Of a DNA stretch of 64,000 nucleotides, positions 1-8,919 are shown one piece after another. Origin of the DNA: Corynebacterium tuberculostearicum (GTDB lineage: Bacteria > Actinomycetota > Actinomycetes > Mycobacteriales > Mycobacteriaceae). The notes under the pieces were generated by a model. That model had not been told where the DNA came from, did not search any database, and saw only the letters and a program-made list of their open reading frames with translations. A program made the translations under genes and the position numbers. How positions within the stretch are numbered: position 1 is the first letter of the stretch; each line of letters opens with the position of its first letter. Location of the stretch: the NCBI RefSeq assembly GCF_016127015.1, contig NZ_CP065972.1, positions 1,612,001 to 1,676,000 on the forward strand, read 5' to 3'.

Positions 1-3000
1 CTCACCGGAGACGGCGAAATCCTGTGGTTGCGGGCGCCTATCGGAGCGCGAATTTCCGCGGGTGCGGCGCTTGCGGCGCGGGGAAGCCTCAAACTCAGCT
101 ACTGCCTCGTCATAGGTCTTTTCAATTGCCGTCTCCGTAGCCGTTGCCTTCTCGGTAATCTTCTGCTCGCCGCCTGGAGCCGTACGCGTGGCCTTAGACC
201 GGCGCGTCGCCCGGCGCGGCTTCTTGCCCCGCTTGGAGCCCGCCCCAGCACCTGGGTGGACCTGCGCAATAGCACCCGAATCGGCGTCCGTATCCGCATC
301 GGGGACGTAGGAATTAAATTCCTGCACCTCGTCGCTCTCGGCAGCATTATCCGCCGCGGCGTACGCGATGGCCTCGATATCGGATACCTGAGTCTGGGTG
401 TGCTTGCGCGCACGGCGGCGACCGCGTCCACGGCCGCGCTCCTTGTTGCGGTCATGGTCCCCGCTGTGCTCTTCCGATCCAGCGTGTGACTGAGCCGGAC
501 CGCGCTCATCTACAACGACGTTCGCTACGAGATCTTCCAGCGACGTCTTCGCAGATTCCTGTGCGGCCTCTTCGCTCTCGGTACCGTAGACCGGTGCCTG
601 GGTCTTCTTGAATCGCTTAGGTTTGGAGGAGCTTTCGGCGGCGTCGTCAAGCTCGTGCTTATGCATCGCCACCGCAGCCGGGTGCTGCTGCGGATCGTGG
701 TGTTGCTTCTTGTGCGCGTTGGGCTTGCGGCCAGAATGCTTGGAGCGCTGCTCGTCCTCGGCCTCATCCACCGGATACTGGTGAATGATGATGCCACGGC
801 CGTTACAACACTCGCACTCGGTGGAGAACGTTTCTACCAAGCCGGTGCCGAGGCGCTTGCGGGTCATCTGCACCAGACCCAGCGACGTCACCTCCGAGAC
901 CTGGTGGCGGGTGCGATCGCGGCCCAAGGCTTCCTTCAGGCGGCGCAGCACCAGATCCTGGTTTTCCGGCAGGACCATATCGATAAAGTCCACGACGATC
1001 ATGCCGCCGAGATCGCGCAGGCGCATCTGGCGCACGATTTCTTCGGCCGCCTCGAGGTTATTGCGGGTTACCGTTTCCTCCAGGTTGCCGCCAGAACCGG
1101 TGAACTTTCCGGTATTGACATCAATCACGGTCATGGCCTCGGTGCGGTCGATGACCAACGTGCCGCCGGAGGGCAGCCATACCTTGCGCGAGAGCGCCTT
1201 ATGCAGCTGCTCATCAATGCGGTAAGCCTCGAAGGCATCCTGCCCGCCGTGATCCTTGGCACGGTAGCGCACCACGCGGTCCGCAAGGTCTGGCGCCATG
1301 GAATCCACATAAGCACGGACGGTGTTGAAAGAACGCTTGCCATCGACGAGGAGCTCAGTGAAGTCTTCGTTGAAGAGATCGCGCACCACCTTGATGAGCA
1401 TGTTCGGCTCTTCATACATGGTCACCGGCTTGGCACCCTTGGAGGATTTTTCTTTCTTAGCGTGTGCCACGATGTCCTCCCACCGGCTGTGCAGGCGGTT
1501 GACGTCGGTAGCGATTGCCTTTTCCGGTACGTTTTCGGCGGCGGTGCGGATGATCGCTCCACCATCGCCTGGAACCACGCGGCCGAGGATATCCTTCAAG
1601 CGCTTGCGCTCTGGGGCAGGCAGCTTGCGGGAAATGCCGGCGCTGCGCCCGCCCGGTACGTAGACCAGGTAGCGGCCAGCAAGGGAAATCTGGGTGGTAA
1701 GGCGCGCGCCCTTATGACCGATGGGATCCTTAGCCACCTGCACCAGCACCTGGTCACCAGACTTCAGGGCGTTTTCTACCTTGCGGGCGCGCCCGTGCAG
1801 CTTGGTCTTGCGCCAGTCGATTTCACCGGCGTAGAGCACGCCGTTTCGGCCCTGTCCGATATCCACGAAAGCCGCCTCCATGGACGGCAGCACGTTTTGG
1901 ACGCGGCCCAAGTAGATATTGCCGATGAGAGAGGCCTGGGATTCGGTGGTCACGAAGTGCTCGACCAACAGGTCATCTTCTAAAACGCCCACCTGGGTGA
2001 TGATGCCGGCGCCGTCCTCGCGCTCCTTATCGCGCACCACCATGGTGCGCTCCACAGCTTCGCGGCGGGCAAGGAACTCCGCCTGGGAGACGATGTGCTG
2101 ACGGGTGCGGCCCTTTTCGCGCAATTCCGCGCGGCGGCGCTTCTGCGCCTCGATGCGCGTGGAGCCACGGATGGCTTTCGGCTCTTCAATGTGCTCAGGC
2201 TCGTCTGCCTGTTCTTCACGCTTCGCACCGGCGCCGCGTCCGCGGGATGCGCCGCGGCGCCCGCGGCGGCGGCCCTCAGGCTTTCCGGAACCGCGGTCGG
2301 AGCCGGAGTGCTCGCGGCTTTCTGCGGCGGAGTCTGCAGCATCCTCGTTGTCATCGCCTGCGGAGTCGTCGGCCGAGAAGTCCTCCTCCGCTGCATCTAG
2401 AGTCGGTGCAAATGCCGCAGCTTCGTCCTGCTGCGGGGCCATGAAGATGGGCGCAAAGTCATAGTGCCCGGAGTCTTCCTCGGATTCGGCGCGTGGGACG
2501 ATGTGCGGCGCGTAGTAGTCATCCTCGAAGTCCTCGCCGGCTTCTGCCAGCGCCTCGTGCAGCTTTGCCGCATCAACCGTTCCGGTATCAAAGCCGCTCG
2601 CAGATGCTTTTTCCGCCTCCTCCGTGGCTTCTGCTGCTTCGGGTACTTCTGCTTCAGCGTGCTCGGCGTCCTCGGTGGCTGCGCCAGTTTCGGCCACAGC
2701 CTGGGCAAGCGATGCCTCTACCTTGTCTTCGATCTGGGAGATTTCATTATCCACGTTCTTGCGCACGCGGTGGCGCAGGTGCTCTTCGTCTTCCGTGGAC
2801 TGCCCCCCTTCCTCTGACTCGGCGGTATCTGCCGGCTCTTCGGGCGCTGGTGCGGCGGACTTACGGGTGGCCTTGCGGGCACGCTTGACACGCTTCTTCG
2901 CTGGCTTCTTTTCTGTTTCTTCGTCCGGGTTTTCTTCCGGTTGCGCAGCAGGCTTGTCCTCGGGCTCTTCAGCCGGTGCTTCAGTGGTATCGCCCGCGGG

Positions 3001-3258
3001 GGCGTCGGCAACCGCAGCGGCATTCGCCACAGCATCGAGCACCTGGCCTGCTTCCTCGCGGGAAAGGGAGCTTTGCGCGCTCTTTTTCAAGCCCATGTCT
3101 TTAAGCTGTGCCACCAACTCGCGCGAGGAAAGCCCCAGCTGCTTGGCTAGGGAATACACGCGGGTCTTGTCCTTGAGTTGGCTGCGCTCCAGGTTCTGGG
3201 CCAAAAGCGCCGCTGCCTTGAGGCTTTCAGTTGTTTCTTGAGAGTTCTGTGCCACCAT
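1..3258 (-). CDS. rne: Ribonuclease E/G family endoribonuclease, 3' end outside window
   Basis: RNase E/G cuts single-stranded RNA in mRNA decay and rRNA/tRNA maturation. The frame is open from the ATG at 3258 to the window edge (1086 codons). Order of parts: residues about 10-50 resemble an IF2-N-type helical module; a long acidic and basic low-complexity extension runs to about 400; an S1 domain follows (GNIYLGRVQNVLP, about 445-500); then the catalytic core with VIDVNTG (about 710) and GGMIVVDFIDM (about 755), which carry the metal-binding Asp and Asn residues; then a zinc-link-like CECC; then a basic Arg-rich tail. AGGAG lies 9 bases before the ATG. The C-terminus lies outside the window. 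The family assignment is firm; the role of the N-terminal extension is inferred. Confidence 0.96.
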   Translation of the reverse strand, partial: MVAQNSQETTESLKAAALLAQNLERSQLKDKTRVYSLAKQLGLSSRELVAQLKDMGLKKSAQSSLSREEAGQVLDAVANAAAVADAPAGDTTEAPAEEPEDKPAAQPEENPDEETEKKPAKKRVKRARKATRKSAAPAPEEPADTAESEEGGQSTEDEEHLRHRVRKNVDNEISQIEDKVEASLAQAVAETGAATEDAEHAEAEVPEAAEATEEAEKASASGFDTGTVDAAKLHEALAEAGEDFEDDYYAPHIVPRAESEEDSGHYDFAPIFMAPQQDEAAAFAPTLDAAEEDFSADDSAGDDNEDAADSAAESREHSGSDRGSGKPEGRRRGRRGASRGRGAGAKREEQADEPEHIEEPKAIRGSTRIEAQKRRRAELREKGRTRQHIVSQAEFLARREAVERTMVVRDKEREDGAGIITQVGVLEDDLLVEHFVTTESQASLIGNIYLGRVQNVLPSMEAAFVDIGQGRNGVLYAGEIDWRKTKLHGRARKVENALKSGDQVLVQVAKDPIGHKGARLTTQISLAGRYLVYVPGGRSAGISRKLPAPERKRLKDILGRVVPGDGGAIIRTAAENVPEKAIATDVNRLHSRWEDIVAHAKKEKSSKGAKPVTMYEEPNMLIKVVRDLFNEDFTELLVDGKRSFNTVRAYVDSMAPDLADRVVRYRAKDHGGQDAFEAYRIDEQLHKALSRKVWLPSGGTLVIDRTEAMTVIDVNTGKFTGSGGNLEETVTRNNLEAAEEIVRQMRLRDLGGMIVVDFIDMVLPENQDLVLRRLKEALGRDRTRHQVSEVTSLGLVQMTRKRLGTGLVETFSTECECCNGRGIIIHQYPVDEAEDEQRSKHSGRKPNAHKKQHHDPQQHPAAVAMHKHELDDAAESSSKPKRFKKTQAPVYGTESEEAAQESAKTSLEDLVANVVVDERGPAQSHAGSEEHSGDHDRNKERGRGRGRRRARKHTQTQVSDIEAIAYAAADNAAESDEVQEFNSYVPDADTDADSGAIAQVHPGAGAGSKRGKKPRRATRRSKATRTAPGGEQKITEKATATETAIEKTYDEAVAEFEASPRRKRRTRGNSRSDRRPQPQDFAVSGE

Positions 3259-3461
3259 GTTCGGGCTTACTCCTGTATATCGTCTCTATGGGGCGCGGCC
3301 TCGGGCGCAGGCACGGCCGAAGACCGCACCGCCGCCGCACGAGGCATGGTGCGCGCTATAAAAGTTTGTGGGATATGAAGTTATGCCGCGTCTCGTACGC
3401 GCTATCCCCCATTGTGGCACAGAACCGCGGCCAAGTTGGCAGGCGGTGTTATGTTGGCGGG

Positions 3462-4229
3462 GTGGCAGAACTAACACGAATCCCCGCCCGCGAGCTGGCG
3501 CAGCATAGGCACCGCAATGAAGTCCCAGTGCGCTCGGCGCTTTACTTCGGCGTGCCGGCCGGCTTTGCCATTGGCTTCGCCAACACAGGCGTGGATTATA
3601 TGTTGATGGGAGCCGGTGTTTTTGCCGTCTTTGCGGTGCTGGGGTTGGTGCACCTCATCCGCAATTACCCGCGCGGCATCAACGCTGCGCAAGAGGAATT
3701 CCGCGATGGCGACTATCCCACGATTGCCTATATCGCCCCGTTTATCCCGATCGCTGCGCCATTGATCATGGCGCCACTGAGCGCGGCCAACCTGCTTCCA
3801 GAGGTAGAGCTGGCCCCGCCCGTTGCCGGAATTCTGTCCGGGGCATGGTGGGCCTTTGGCTTGCCGCTGGGCATATGGGGCATGTTTTCTCAGTCCTTCC
3901 GCATCGGCCGGCGCCGCATCAACAAGATTTTGGAAAAGGACCCGCTCGACGGGGTTACGGAGGCCCGTTTGCAGCTTGCCGACGCCCACTCGGACATCCT
4001 CACCGCCCTCGTCGCCACCGGCGCGGTGCAGGGAAACACAATTAATTCCACTGCCCTCTCGAAGTTCATGAAGGTAGACCTCGACCCGCTTTGCGAGCAC
4101 CTCGATGCTTTGGCAAAGGCGGACCTGGTGAAGCTCAGCCGCATGGGACTGCGCACCGCGCCCGCAAAGTGGACCATCACCATCACGCCGACTGGGGTGC
4201 GCTGTTTGTATCAAGTGGGCCTGCGTTAA
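3462..4229 (+). CDS. Membrane protein with C-terminal winged-helix-like region, unknown function
   Basis: A protein of 255 residues that I do not recognise. Several hydrophobic stretches (for example ALYFGVPAGFAIGF, LMGAGVFAVFAVLGLVHLI, IAYIAPFIPIAAPLIMAPL, PPVAGILSGAWWAFGLPLGI) suggest about four membrane segments. The last 80 residues (LADAHSDILTALVATGAVQ ... LSRMGLRTAPAKWTITITPTG) look like a small winged helix of MarR/ArsR shape. The start is set at GTG 3462 because TATGTT (3450-3455) ends 6 bases before it, the spacing of a leaderless transcript. An upstream in-frame ATG at 3231 would run antisense into rne's start. Its stop overlaps the convergent arsB stop by 4 bases. A membrane-bound sensor or regulator is possible but speculative. 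Confidence 0.75.
   Translation: MAELTRIPARELAQHRHRNEVPVRSALYFGVPAGFAIGFANTGVDYMLMGAGVFAVFAVLGLVHLIRNYPRGINAAQEEFRDGDYPTIAYIAPFIPIAAPLIMAPLSAANLLPEVELAPPVAGILSGAWWAFGLPLGIWGMFSQSFRIGRRRINKILEKDPLDGVTEARLQLADAHSDILTALVATGAVQGNTINSTALSKFMKVDLDPLCEHLDALAKADLVKLSRMGLRTAPAKWTITITPTGVRCLYQVGLR
3974..3987 (-). repeat. Recurring 14-mer, copy 1
   Basis: Reverse complement of GGGCGTCGGCAAGC, inside the membrane/winged-helix gene. Confidence 0.8.
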
Positions 4230-5290
4230 TTTGGCAAGCTTTTGTCTCCGGGGAAAAGCTTCGGCCCTATCCAGAGCATTACGTACACGAGTCCGACAAG
4301 TACCGGAATTTCAATAAGCGGCCCGATGGTACCGGCGAGAGCCTGTGCCGACGCCGCCCCAAAAGTGCCAATGGAAACCGCGATGGCTAGTTCGAAATTA
4401 TTACCAGCTGCGGTAAACGCAACGGAAGCGGATTGCGCGTAGTTCATTCCCACGACCTTTGCTACACCCAAAGCTAGGAAAAACATTCCAACAAAGTAGA
4501 TGACCAACGGAATCGCAACCTTGATCACTGCCGTGGGCTGCGCTACCAACTGTTCTCCCTGCAGGGAGAACAGCAACACAATGGTATAGAGCAAGCCGAT
4601 CATCGCCAAGGGAGAAACTGCCGGAAGGAAGCGGTTTTCAAACCATTCGCGGCCTTTGACTTTCTCACCCCAGACCCGTGAGAGCACACCAAGCAACAGG
4701 GGGACTCCCAAAAATACGAGAACCGCGGTGACGATGGACCAGAAAGAGAAATCAGCAGAGGTGGTATCTAGCCCCAACCACCCTGGCAAAATCTGCAAAT
4801 AGAACCATCCCAGCACACCGAACATGGCTACCTGGAATACAGAGTTTATGGCGACAAGAACGGCGGTGGCCTCCCGATCGGCGCAGGAGAGATCGGACCA
4901 CACTAGGACCATTGCGATACAACGGGCTAGCCCAACGATAATCAGGCCGGTTCGCAGCTCTGGCTGATCGGCAAGAAAAATCCACGCCAGGGTGAACATC
5001 AATGCAGGCCCCACCAGCCAGTTCAACACAATCGATACCACCATCAACCGGCCATCGGCAGCAATATCTCGGGTCTTTTCATAGCGGACTTTAGCCAGGG
5101 GCGGATACATCATAACTAGCAGGCCCAGCGCGATTGGAAGAGAAATACCGCCAACCTCTAGAGCAGACAGTGCTTCTCCAATGCCTGGCAGGAAGTGGCC
5201 TATCAATAGCCCCACAGCCATGGCCATGATGATCCAAACGGGAAGGAATCTATCGAGAAATGACAACTTTGGGCGTTGCGTAACGGCCAT
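4226..5290 (-). CDS. arsB: Arsenite efflux permease, ACR3 family
   Basis: Exports As(III), and in some members Sb(III), through the cytoplasmic membrane. 354 residues with about ten hydrophobic segments, the usual ACR3 length. The motif GLARCIAMVLVWSDLSCAD (about 121-139) contains the Cys conserved in ACR3 permeases, and the TAAGNNFELAIAVSIGTFG segment near the C-terminus is typical of the family. AAGGAG lies 4 bases before ATG 5290. It is divergent from arsR, and the shared intergenic region contains the probable ArsR operator. A -35 TTGACG on this strand falls inside that operator, so repression by ArsR is likely. No arsC is visible nearby. Confidence 0.93.
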   Translation of the reverse strand: MAVTQRPKLSFLDRFLPVWIIMAMAVGLLIGHFLPGIGEALSALEVGGISLPIALGLLVMMYPPLAKVRYEKTRDIAADGRLMVVSIVLNWLVGPALMFTLAWIFLADQPELRTGLIIVGLARCIAMVLVWSDLSCADREATAVLVAINSVFQVAMFGVLGWFYLQILPGWLGLDTTSADFSFWSIVTAVLVFLGVPLLLGVLSRVWGEKVKGREWFENRFLPAVSPLAMIGLLYTIVLLFSLQGEQLVAQPTAVIKVAIPLVIYFVGMFFLALGVAKVVGMNYAQSASVAFTAAGNNFELAIAVSIGTFGAASAQALAGTIGPLIEIPVLVGLVYVMLWIGPKLFPGDKSLPN

Positions 5291-5343
5291 GGCTCTCCTT
5301 GTGCGACGAGGAATTCAACTTTCGATCAGTACTTTAATCACCC

Positions 5344-5363
5344 ATATTGATACTCGTCAATAT
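5344..5363. promoter_or_regulatory. Probable ArsR operator
   Basis: Perfect palindrome ATATTGA-N6-TCAATAT. It lies where the -35 of arsB (TTGACG on the minus strand) and the upstream part of the arsR promoter meet, so one bound dimer could repress both genes. Confidence 0.75.
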
Positions 5364-5386
5364 AACGGAGTGGGAGGCAGACTCCT

Positions 5387-5392
5387 TATACT
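5387..5392 (+). promoter_or_regulatory. arsR -10 box, leaderless transcript
   Basis: TATACT ends 6 bases before ATG 5399, so transcription should begin at the start codon. An in-frame GTG at 5393 lies between the -10 box and the predicted transcription start and cannot be used from this promoter. Confidence 0.6.
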
Positions 5393-5398
5393 GTGTGC

Positions 5399-5749
5399 AT
5401 GGACTCCTCCCCTAGCAATGCCGACAACACCCCGGATGCACAGTGCTGTTCCCTGAGCAGTGGCCCGCTCAGCCAGGGCGACTCCCTCCGCTTTTCCCAG
5501 CAATTTAAAGTACTTGCTGACCCAGCCCGCCTGCGCCTGCTATCCATATTGTGCGACGAGGGCTGCGGCCCGATGAGTGTTACGGAGTTGACCGCGCTTT
5601 CCGGCCTTAGCCAACCGACGGTATCTCATCACCTTGCTCGCATGCGAGAATCCGGTCTTTTAATCAAGCAACAGTGCGGCCGAACAGTTACTCACCGAGT
5701 GCAAAAGGAAGCCTTCCGCACACTGCGCCAGTTACTCTCCTTCGATTAG
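5399..5749 (+). CDS. arsR: Arsenite-responsive ArsR repressor
   Basis: Winged-helix dimer that releases its operator when As(III) binds. 116 residues from ATG 5399. The helix-turn-helix is VTELTALSGLSQPTVSHHLARM, followed by the wing. The paired Cys16-Cys17 at the N-terminus plus Cys56 (in CDEGCG) have the same spacing as the Cys15/Cys16/Cys55 arsenite site reported for Corynebacterium glutamicum ArsR; this differs from the CxCxxC site on helix alpha3/4 of plasmid R773 ArsR. Cys52 is an additional cysteine. Divergent from arsB. Confidence 0.93.
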   Translation: MDSSPSNADNTPDAQCCSLSSGPLSQGDSLRFSQQFKVLADPARLRLLSILCDEGCGPMSVTELTALSGLSQPTVSHHLARMRESGLLIKQQCGRTVTHRVQKEAFRTLRQLLSFD

Positions 5750-6019
5750 GAGAACTCCAGTCCTAGTCTGCGAAGTGAATGACCTCGCGTGCAATATCCT
5801 CAGCAATGATCTGCCGCGTTACGCACCTTCAACCCCCGGAACAAAACCCCTGCCCAAGTTCAGCCTCTCTACGTGTTTGCGGCTTTGCCGTTTCAATACT
5901 TATTGAGGGTAGGGCCGGATACTCGGTATGTGGCTCTCCGCCGGGGCTTATGGGTCAAGCAATAAATAAAGCCCGAGCCTACAGGCTCGGGCTGAACGAT
6001 GCGCTAAGTGCGCAGACGT
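5750..6019. other. Gene-free stretch with a possible gene remnant
   Basis: 270 bases between arsR and ndk. No convincing gene. On the minus strand, bases about 5768-5828 read as a short Ala/Ile/Glu-rich C-terminus (RQIIAEDIAREVIHFAD then stop) with a stop codon four codons upstream, which may be the scar of a decayed gene. The ndk terminator lies at the right end. Confidence 0.35.
5961..5993 (-). terminator. Rho-independent terminator of ndk
   Basis: Perfect 10-bp stem AGCCCGAGCC / GGCTCGGGCT with a 4-base loop, followed on the minus strand by TTTATTTATT. Confidence 0.9.
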
Positions 6020-6430
6020 TTAGAGGTTCGGGAACCAGATAGCGATCTCGCGCTCAGCAGACTCAGGGGAGTCAGAGCCGTGCACGATGTTCTCGCCAAC
6101 GGTCAGAGCGAAGTCGCCGCGGATGGTGCCCGGGGTGGCCTTGGAAACTGGATCGGTGCCACCGGCCAGCTGACGCCATGCCTCGATGGCGCGCTCGCCC
6201 TCGACAACACCAGCGATAAGCGGTGCGGAGGTGATGAACTCGACGAGGTCACCGAAGAATGGCTTGTCCTTGTGCTCCTCGTAGTGCTTCTCCGCAGTCT
6301 CGCGGTCAGCAACGCGCAGATCGAGCTCGGCCAGCTTCAGGCCCTTGCGCTCGATGCGGGAAATGATTTCGCCTACGTGGCCGTTCTTTACGCCGTCCGG
6401 CTTGATGAGAATCAGTGTACGTTCAGTCAT
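6020..6430 (-). CDS. ndk: Nucleoside-diphosphate kinase
   Basis: Transfers the gamma-phosphate of NTPs to NDPs through a phosphohistidine, supplying all NTPs and dNTPs in the cytosol. 136 residues, the usual length. The start [14 protein letters not shown] matches the family N-terminus, and [16 protein letters not shown] (about 115) holds the catalytic His. Three upstream in-frame codons are ignored because the family begins at this Met. It has a strong terminator and lies downstream of two small membrane-protein genes and folC on the same strand. Confidence 0.98.
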   Translation of the reverse strand: MTERTLILIKPDGVKNGHVGEIISRIERKGLKLAELDLRVADRETAEKHYEEHKDKPFFGDLVEFITSAPLIAGVVEGERAIEAWRQLAGGTDPVSKATPGTIRGDFALTVGENIVHGSDSPESAEREIAIWFPNL

Positions 6431-6508
6431 GCCCCACACTGTACCGAAACCGCACGCATGCGTCGCGCGCTGGGGTATTACTTTGGGGTAAAAGTATGGG
6501 GTCCAGGG

Positions 6509-6820
6509 CTATGCGAGTTGTTTAACTATCTCTTCGGCACGCTCCTGCGAGGTGCCCCGAAACCACAAGCGTACTTGGCCTACTGCGGCGCCAAACTGGC
6601 CATTGGTCAGCAGGCGTTGCAGCTCCGCGCGCTGTTCCTTATCCAAATCCTCGAAGGTGGCTTCTTTGGCCGGTTCGAAGTTGCTCCGCAGGGCCAAAAC
6701 CAGAAAAACACCGCCAATAATGAGGGCGACTAGCGGTAGCCACGGCGTTCCCGTAGCGGCGCGGGCTACCACCGCGGCAACACAGGCGAGTGCGGCAAGG
6801 ACGAGATAGAGAGTGCGCAT
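6509..6820 (-). CDS. Small two-TM membrane protein, unknown function
   Basis: 103 residues. Two hydrophobic helices (about 3-22 and 27-45) are followed by a charged cytosolic tail rich in Glu, Gln and Arg (FEDLDKEQRAELQRLLTNGQ). No family recognised. It sits between the DUF4233 gene and ndk on the same strand, so it is probably co-transcribed with folC and its neighbours. Amphipathic helices in the tail could mediate protein contacts, but no function can be assigned. Confidence 0.7.
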   Translation of the reverse strand: MRTLYLVLAALACVAAVVARAATGTPWLPLVALIIGGVFLVLALRSNFEPAKEATFEDLDKEQRAELQRLLTNGQFGAAVGQVRLWFRGTSQERAEEIVKQLA

Positions 6821-6874
6821 GGCCGCCAGTCTATCGCGTCTTGCCCACTCGCCGAAGGCGTCAAGGCTACCGTG

Positions 6875-7387
6875 CTATTTCTCGTTGAGGTGCTGCGTGG
6901 TGAGGTAACCGCGCTTCATGCGGGCGATGAGGTTGCTGCGCAGGTAGACGGCCAGCAGCCACTCCATGCCAAAGATGATGAAGATGGCGGCCACGGCCCA
7001 GTGGACCATAAAGCCCACAATGACGCACAACAGCTGCGCCCAGACGATGACAGACAGCGCCCACTTCTTATTCATGAACGCGATCATCACGAGGTGGAAT
7101 ACCACTGCGGCGATGACAAAGCCATAGTTGAAGGGGGTCCACAAGGTACCGTCATACAGCTTGTACAGCATCGGCAGTGCGAAGGATAGGGCGAGCGCCT
7201 CCATGGTCAGGGAGCTGGCAATAACCATCCCGTTGAAGCTTTTAAGTGGGTCCTTGACTGGGGCTTGGCCCAAGCCGAGGGGTCCGATCTCGCTTTCAGG
7301 GATATGTTCCTCGCGGCCGCGGGCACGGCTGCTGCGGGGCGGGCGGGGTTGGCGCTCTCCGCCTGGGTGGTGATTGTCGCGGCTCAT
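6875..7387 (-). CDS. DUF4233 family membrane protein
   Basis: 170 residues. A basic, proline-rich N-terminus of about 45 residues is followed by four hydrophobic segments (MVIASSLTMEALALSFALP; PFNYGFVIAAVVFHLVMIAF; WALSVIVWAQLLCVIVGFMV; WAVAAIFIIFGMEWLLAVYL). DUF4233 proteins are commonly encoded directly after folC in Actinobacteria, as here: the start overlaps the folC stop by 4 bases (ATGA), which indicates translational coupling. Function unknown. Confidence 0.88.
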   Translation of the reverse strand: MSRDNHHPGGERQPRPPRSSRARGREEHIPESEIGPLGLGQAPVKDPLKSFNGMVIASSLTMEALALSFALPMLYKLYDGTLWTPFNYGFVIAAVVFHLVMIAFMNKKWALSVIVWAQLLCVIVGFMVHWAVAAIFIIFGMEWLLAVYLRSNLIARMKRGYLTTQHLNEK

Positions 7388-8919
7388 GCAGGTTCCTTTC
7401 CAAACATCGCGCGGGCATCACCAGCGGTGACGACCGAGCCGGTGATGATGATGCCGGAGCCGGACTGGACCTCGGCGTCCTCGGCAAGCTCCACGGCCTG
7501 GGCATAGGCGCCCGGTAGGTTATCGGCTACGTGCACGCGCTCCTCGCCAAAGATATCGCGGGCGGTCTCCGCCAAGTCGTAGGCATCGAGGGCGCGCGGC
7601 GAGGAGTTTTGGGTGATGACTACCTCGGTGAGGTACGGCTCTAGCGCGGTAAGGATGCCGGTAGCGTCCTTATCCGCGAAGATCGAGAGCACACCGATGA
7701 GGCGGGCGAAGTCGAAATCACGGTCCAGTGCAGCACCGAGGGCCTTGGCGCCATGTGGATTATGGGCGGCGTCAATAAACGTCGTCGGCGAGGTGCGCAC
7801 GCGCTCCAGGCGGCCGGGCGAAATCGCTTGGGCAAAACCATTGCGCACGGTCGCAACATCCAGCGGGTGGCCGGCCGAGGCGCCGAAGAATGCCTCCACC
7901 GCAGCAAGGGCCACGGCGGCATTTTTGGCCTGGTGCTCGCCGTGCAGGGGTAGGAAAATATCCTCGTACAGACCGCCAAGGCCCTGGATATTGACCTGCT
8001 GACCGCCAACGGCGATGCGGGACTCGAGGGCGGCAAATTCGGAACCGGAGCGGGCCACGCCCGCCTCCACATCCACGGCCTGTTGCAAGATAACCCGCAT
8101 TGCTTCCGGGTCCTGTTCGGCGATGACCACGATATTTTCATTCGGGGTCAGCGGGTCATCGGCATCCTCACGCGGCTTGATAATGCCCGCCTTTTCACCG
8201 GCAATCTCTGCGAGGGTATCGCCCAGGTAATCCGTGTGATCCAAGCCCACCGGAGTAATGACGGAAACGTCCGCATTGACCACGTTGGTGGCATCCCACC
8301 GGCCGCCGAGGCCGACTTCTACTACGGCGACGTCCACGGGGGCGTCGGCAAACGCGGCATAGGACAAGCCGACGAGGACCTCGAACTTGGACATGGGAAC
8401 GTCCGACTGGGCATCGACCATCTCCACAAAAGGCTTAATCTCGTGCCAGATGCGCACATAATCGCGCGGGTGGATAGGCTGACCATCGATGCCGATGCGT
8501 TCGGTAACGCGCTGCAGGTGCGGGCTGGTCACCAGGCCGACGCGGCGGTGGAAGGCCCGCAGGAGCGAATCCACCATGCGCGCGGTAGAGGACTTGCCGT
8601 TGGTACCGGCAATGTGGATGACATCGAAGGAACGTTCAGGGTGGCCGAGTAGATCCATGAGCATCTCGATGCGATCAAGGGAAGGCTCAATCTTGGTCTC
8701 GGGCCAGCGTTCGTTGAGTTCTTCTTCCACCTCCGCAAGGGCGCGCAATTCCTCGGCCGACACCTCTTGTGGTGCGGCCTCGTTGTACTCATCCTCGCTG
8801 CCCATGCCCAAGTTGAGCGTCAGGCCGGACTCGGTAATTTCCACCGGGCCACCGTCGGTGCCTTCTTTGAGGGCATCGACGATTTCGAAGTCCTCAGTCT
8901 CCTTGTCCTTATCCGTCAC
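7384..8919 (-). CDS. folC: Folylpolyglutamate / dihydrofolate synthase
   Basis: Adds glutamates to folates (and in many bacteria makes dihydrofolate from dihydropteroate) using ATP. The Mur-ligase-type P-loop is IHIAGTNGKSSTARM (about 109-123). VVEVGLGGRWDATN and TPVGLDHTDYLG are the next family motifs, and AHNPHGAKAL lies in the C-terminal domain. At 511 residues it is longer than most FolC because of an acidic N-terminal extension of about 70 residues (EIVDALKEGTDGGPVEITESG). GTG start overlapping the valS stop by one base; coupled with DUF4233 downstream. Confidence 0.96.
   Translation of the reverse strand: MTDKDKETEDFEIVDALKEGTDGGPVEITESGLTLNLGMGSEDEYNEAAPQEVSAEELRALAEVEEELNERWPETKIEPSLDRIEMLMDLLGHPERSFDVIHIAGTNGKSSTARMVDSLLRAFHRRVGLVTSPHLQRVTERIGIDGQPIHPRDYVRIWHEIKPFVEMVDAQSDVPMSKFEVLVGLSYAAFADAPVDVAVVEVGLGGRWDATNVVNADVSVITPVGLDHTDYLGDTLAEIAGEKAGIIKPREDADDPLTPNENIVVIAEQDPEAMRVILQQAVDVEAGVARSGSEFAALESRIAVGGQQVNIQGLGGLYEDIFLPLHGEHQAKNAAVALAAVEAFFGASAGHPLDVATVRNGFAQAISPGRLERVRTSPTTFIDAAHNPHGAKALGAALDRDFDFARLIGVLSIFADKDATGILTALEPYLTEVVITQNSSPRALDAYDLAETARDIFGEERVHVADNLPGAYAQAVELAEDAEVQSGSGIIITGSVVTAGDARAMFGKEPA

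Noticed and set aside
655..1983. 442-residue open frame on the plus strand
   Set aside because: Antisense shadow of rne; no family similarity and no start signal.
5768..5828. Short C-terminus-like frame on the minus strand after arsR
   Set aside because: Only about 20 codons and no recognisable family; recorded as a possible scar, not a gene.
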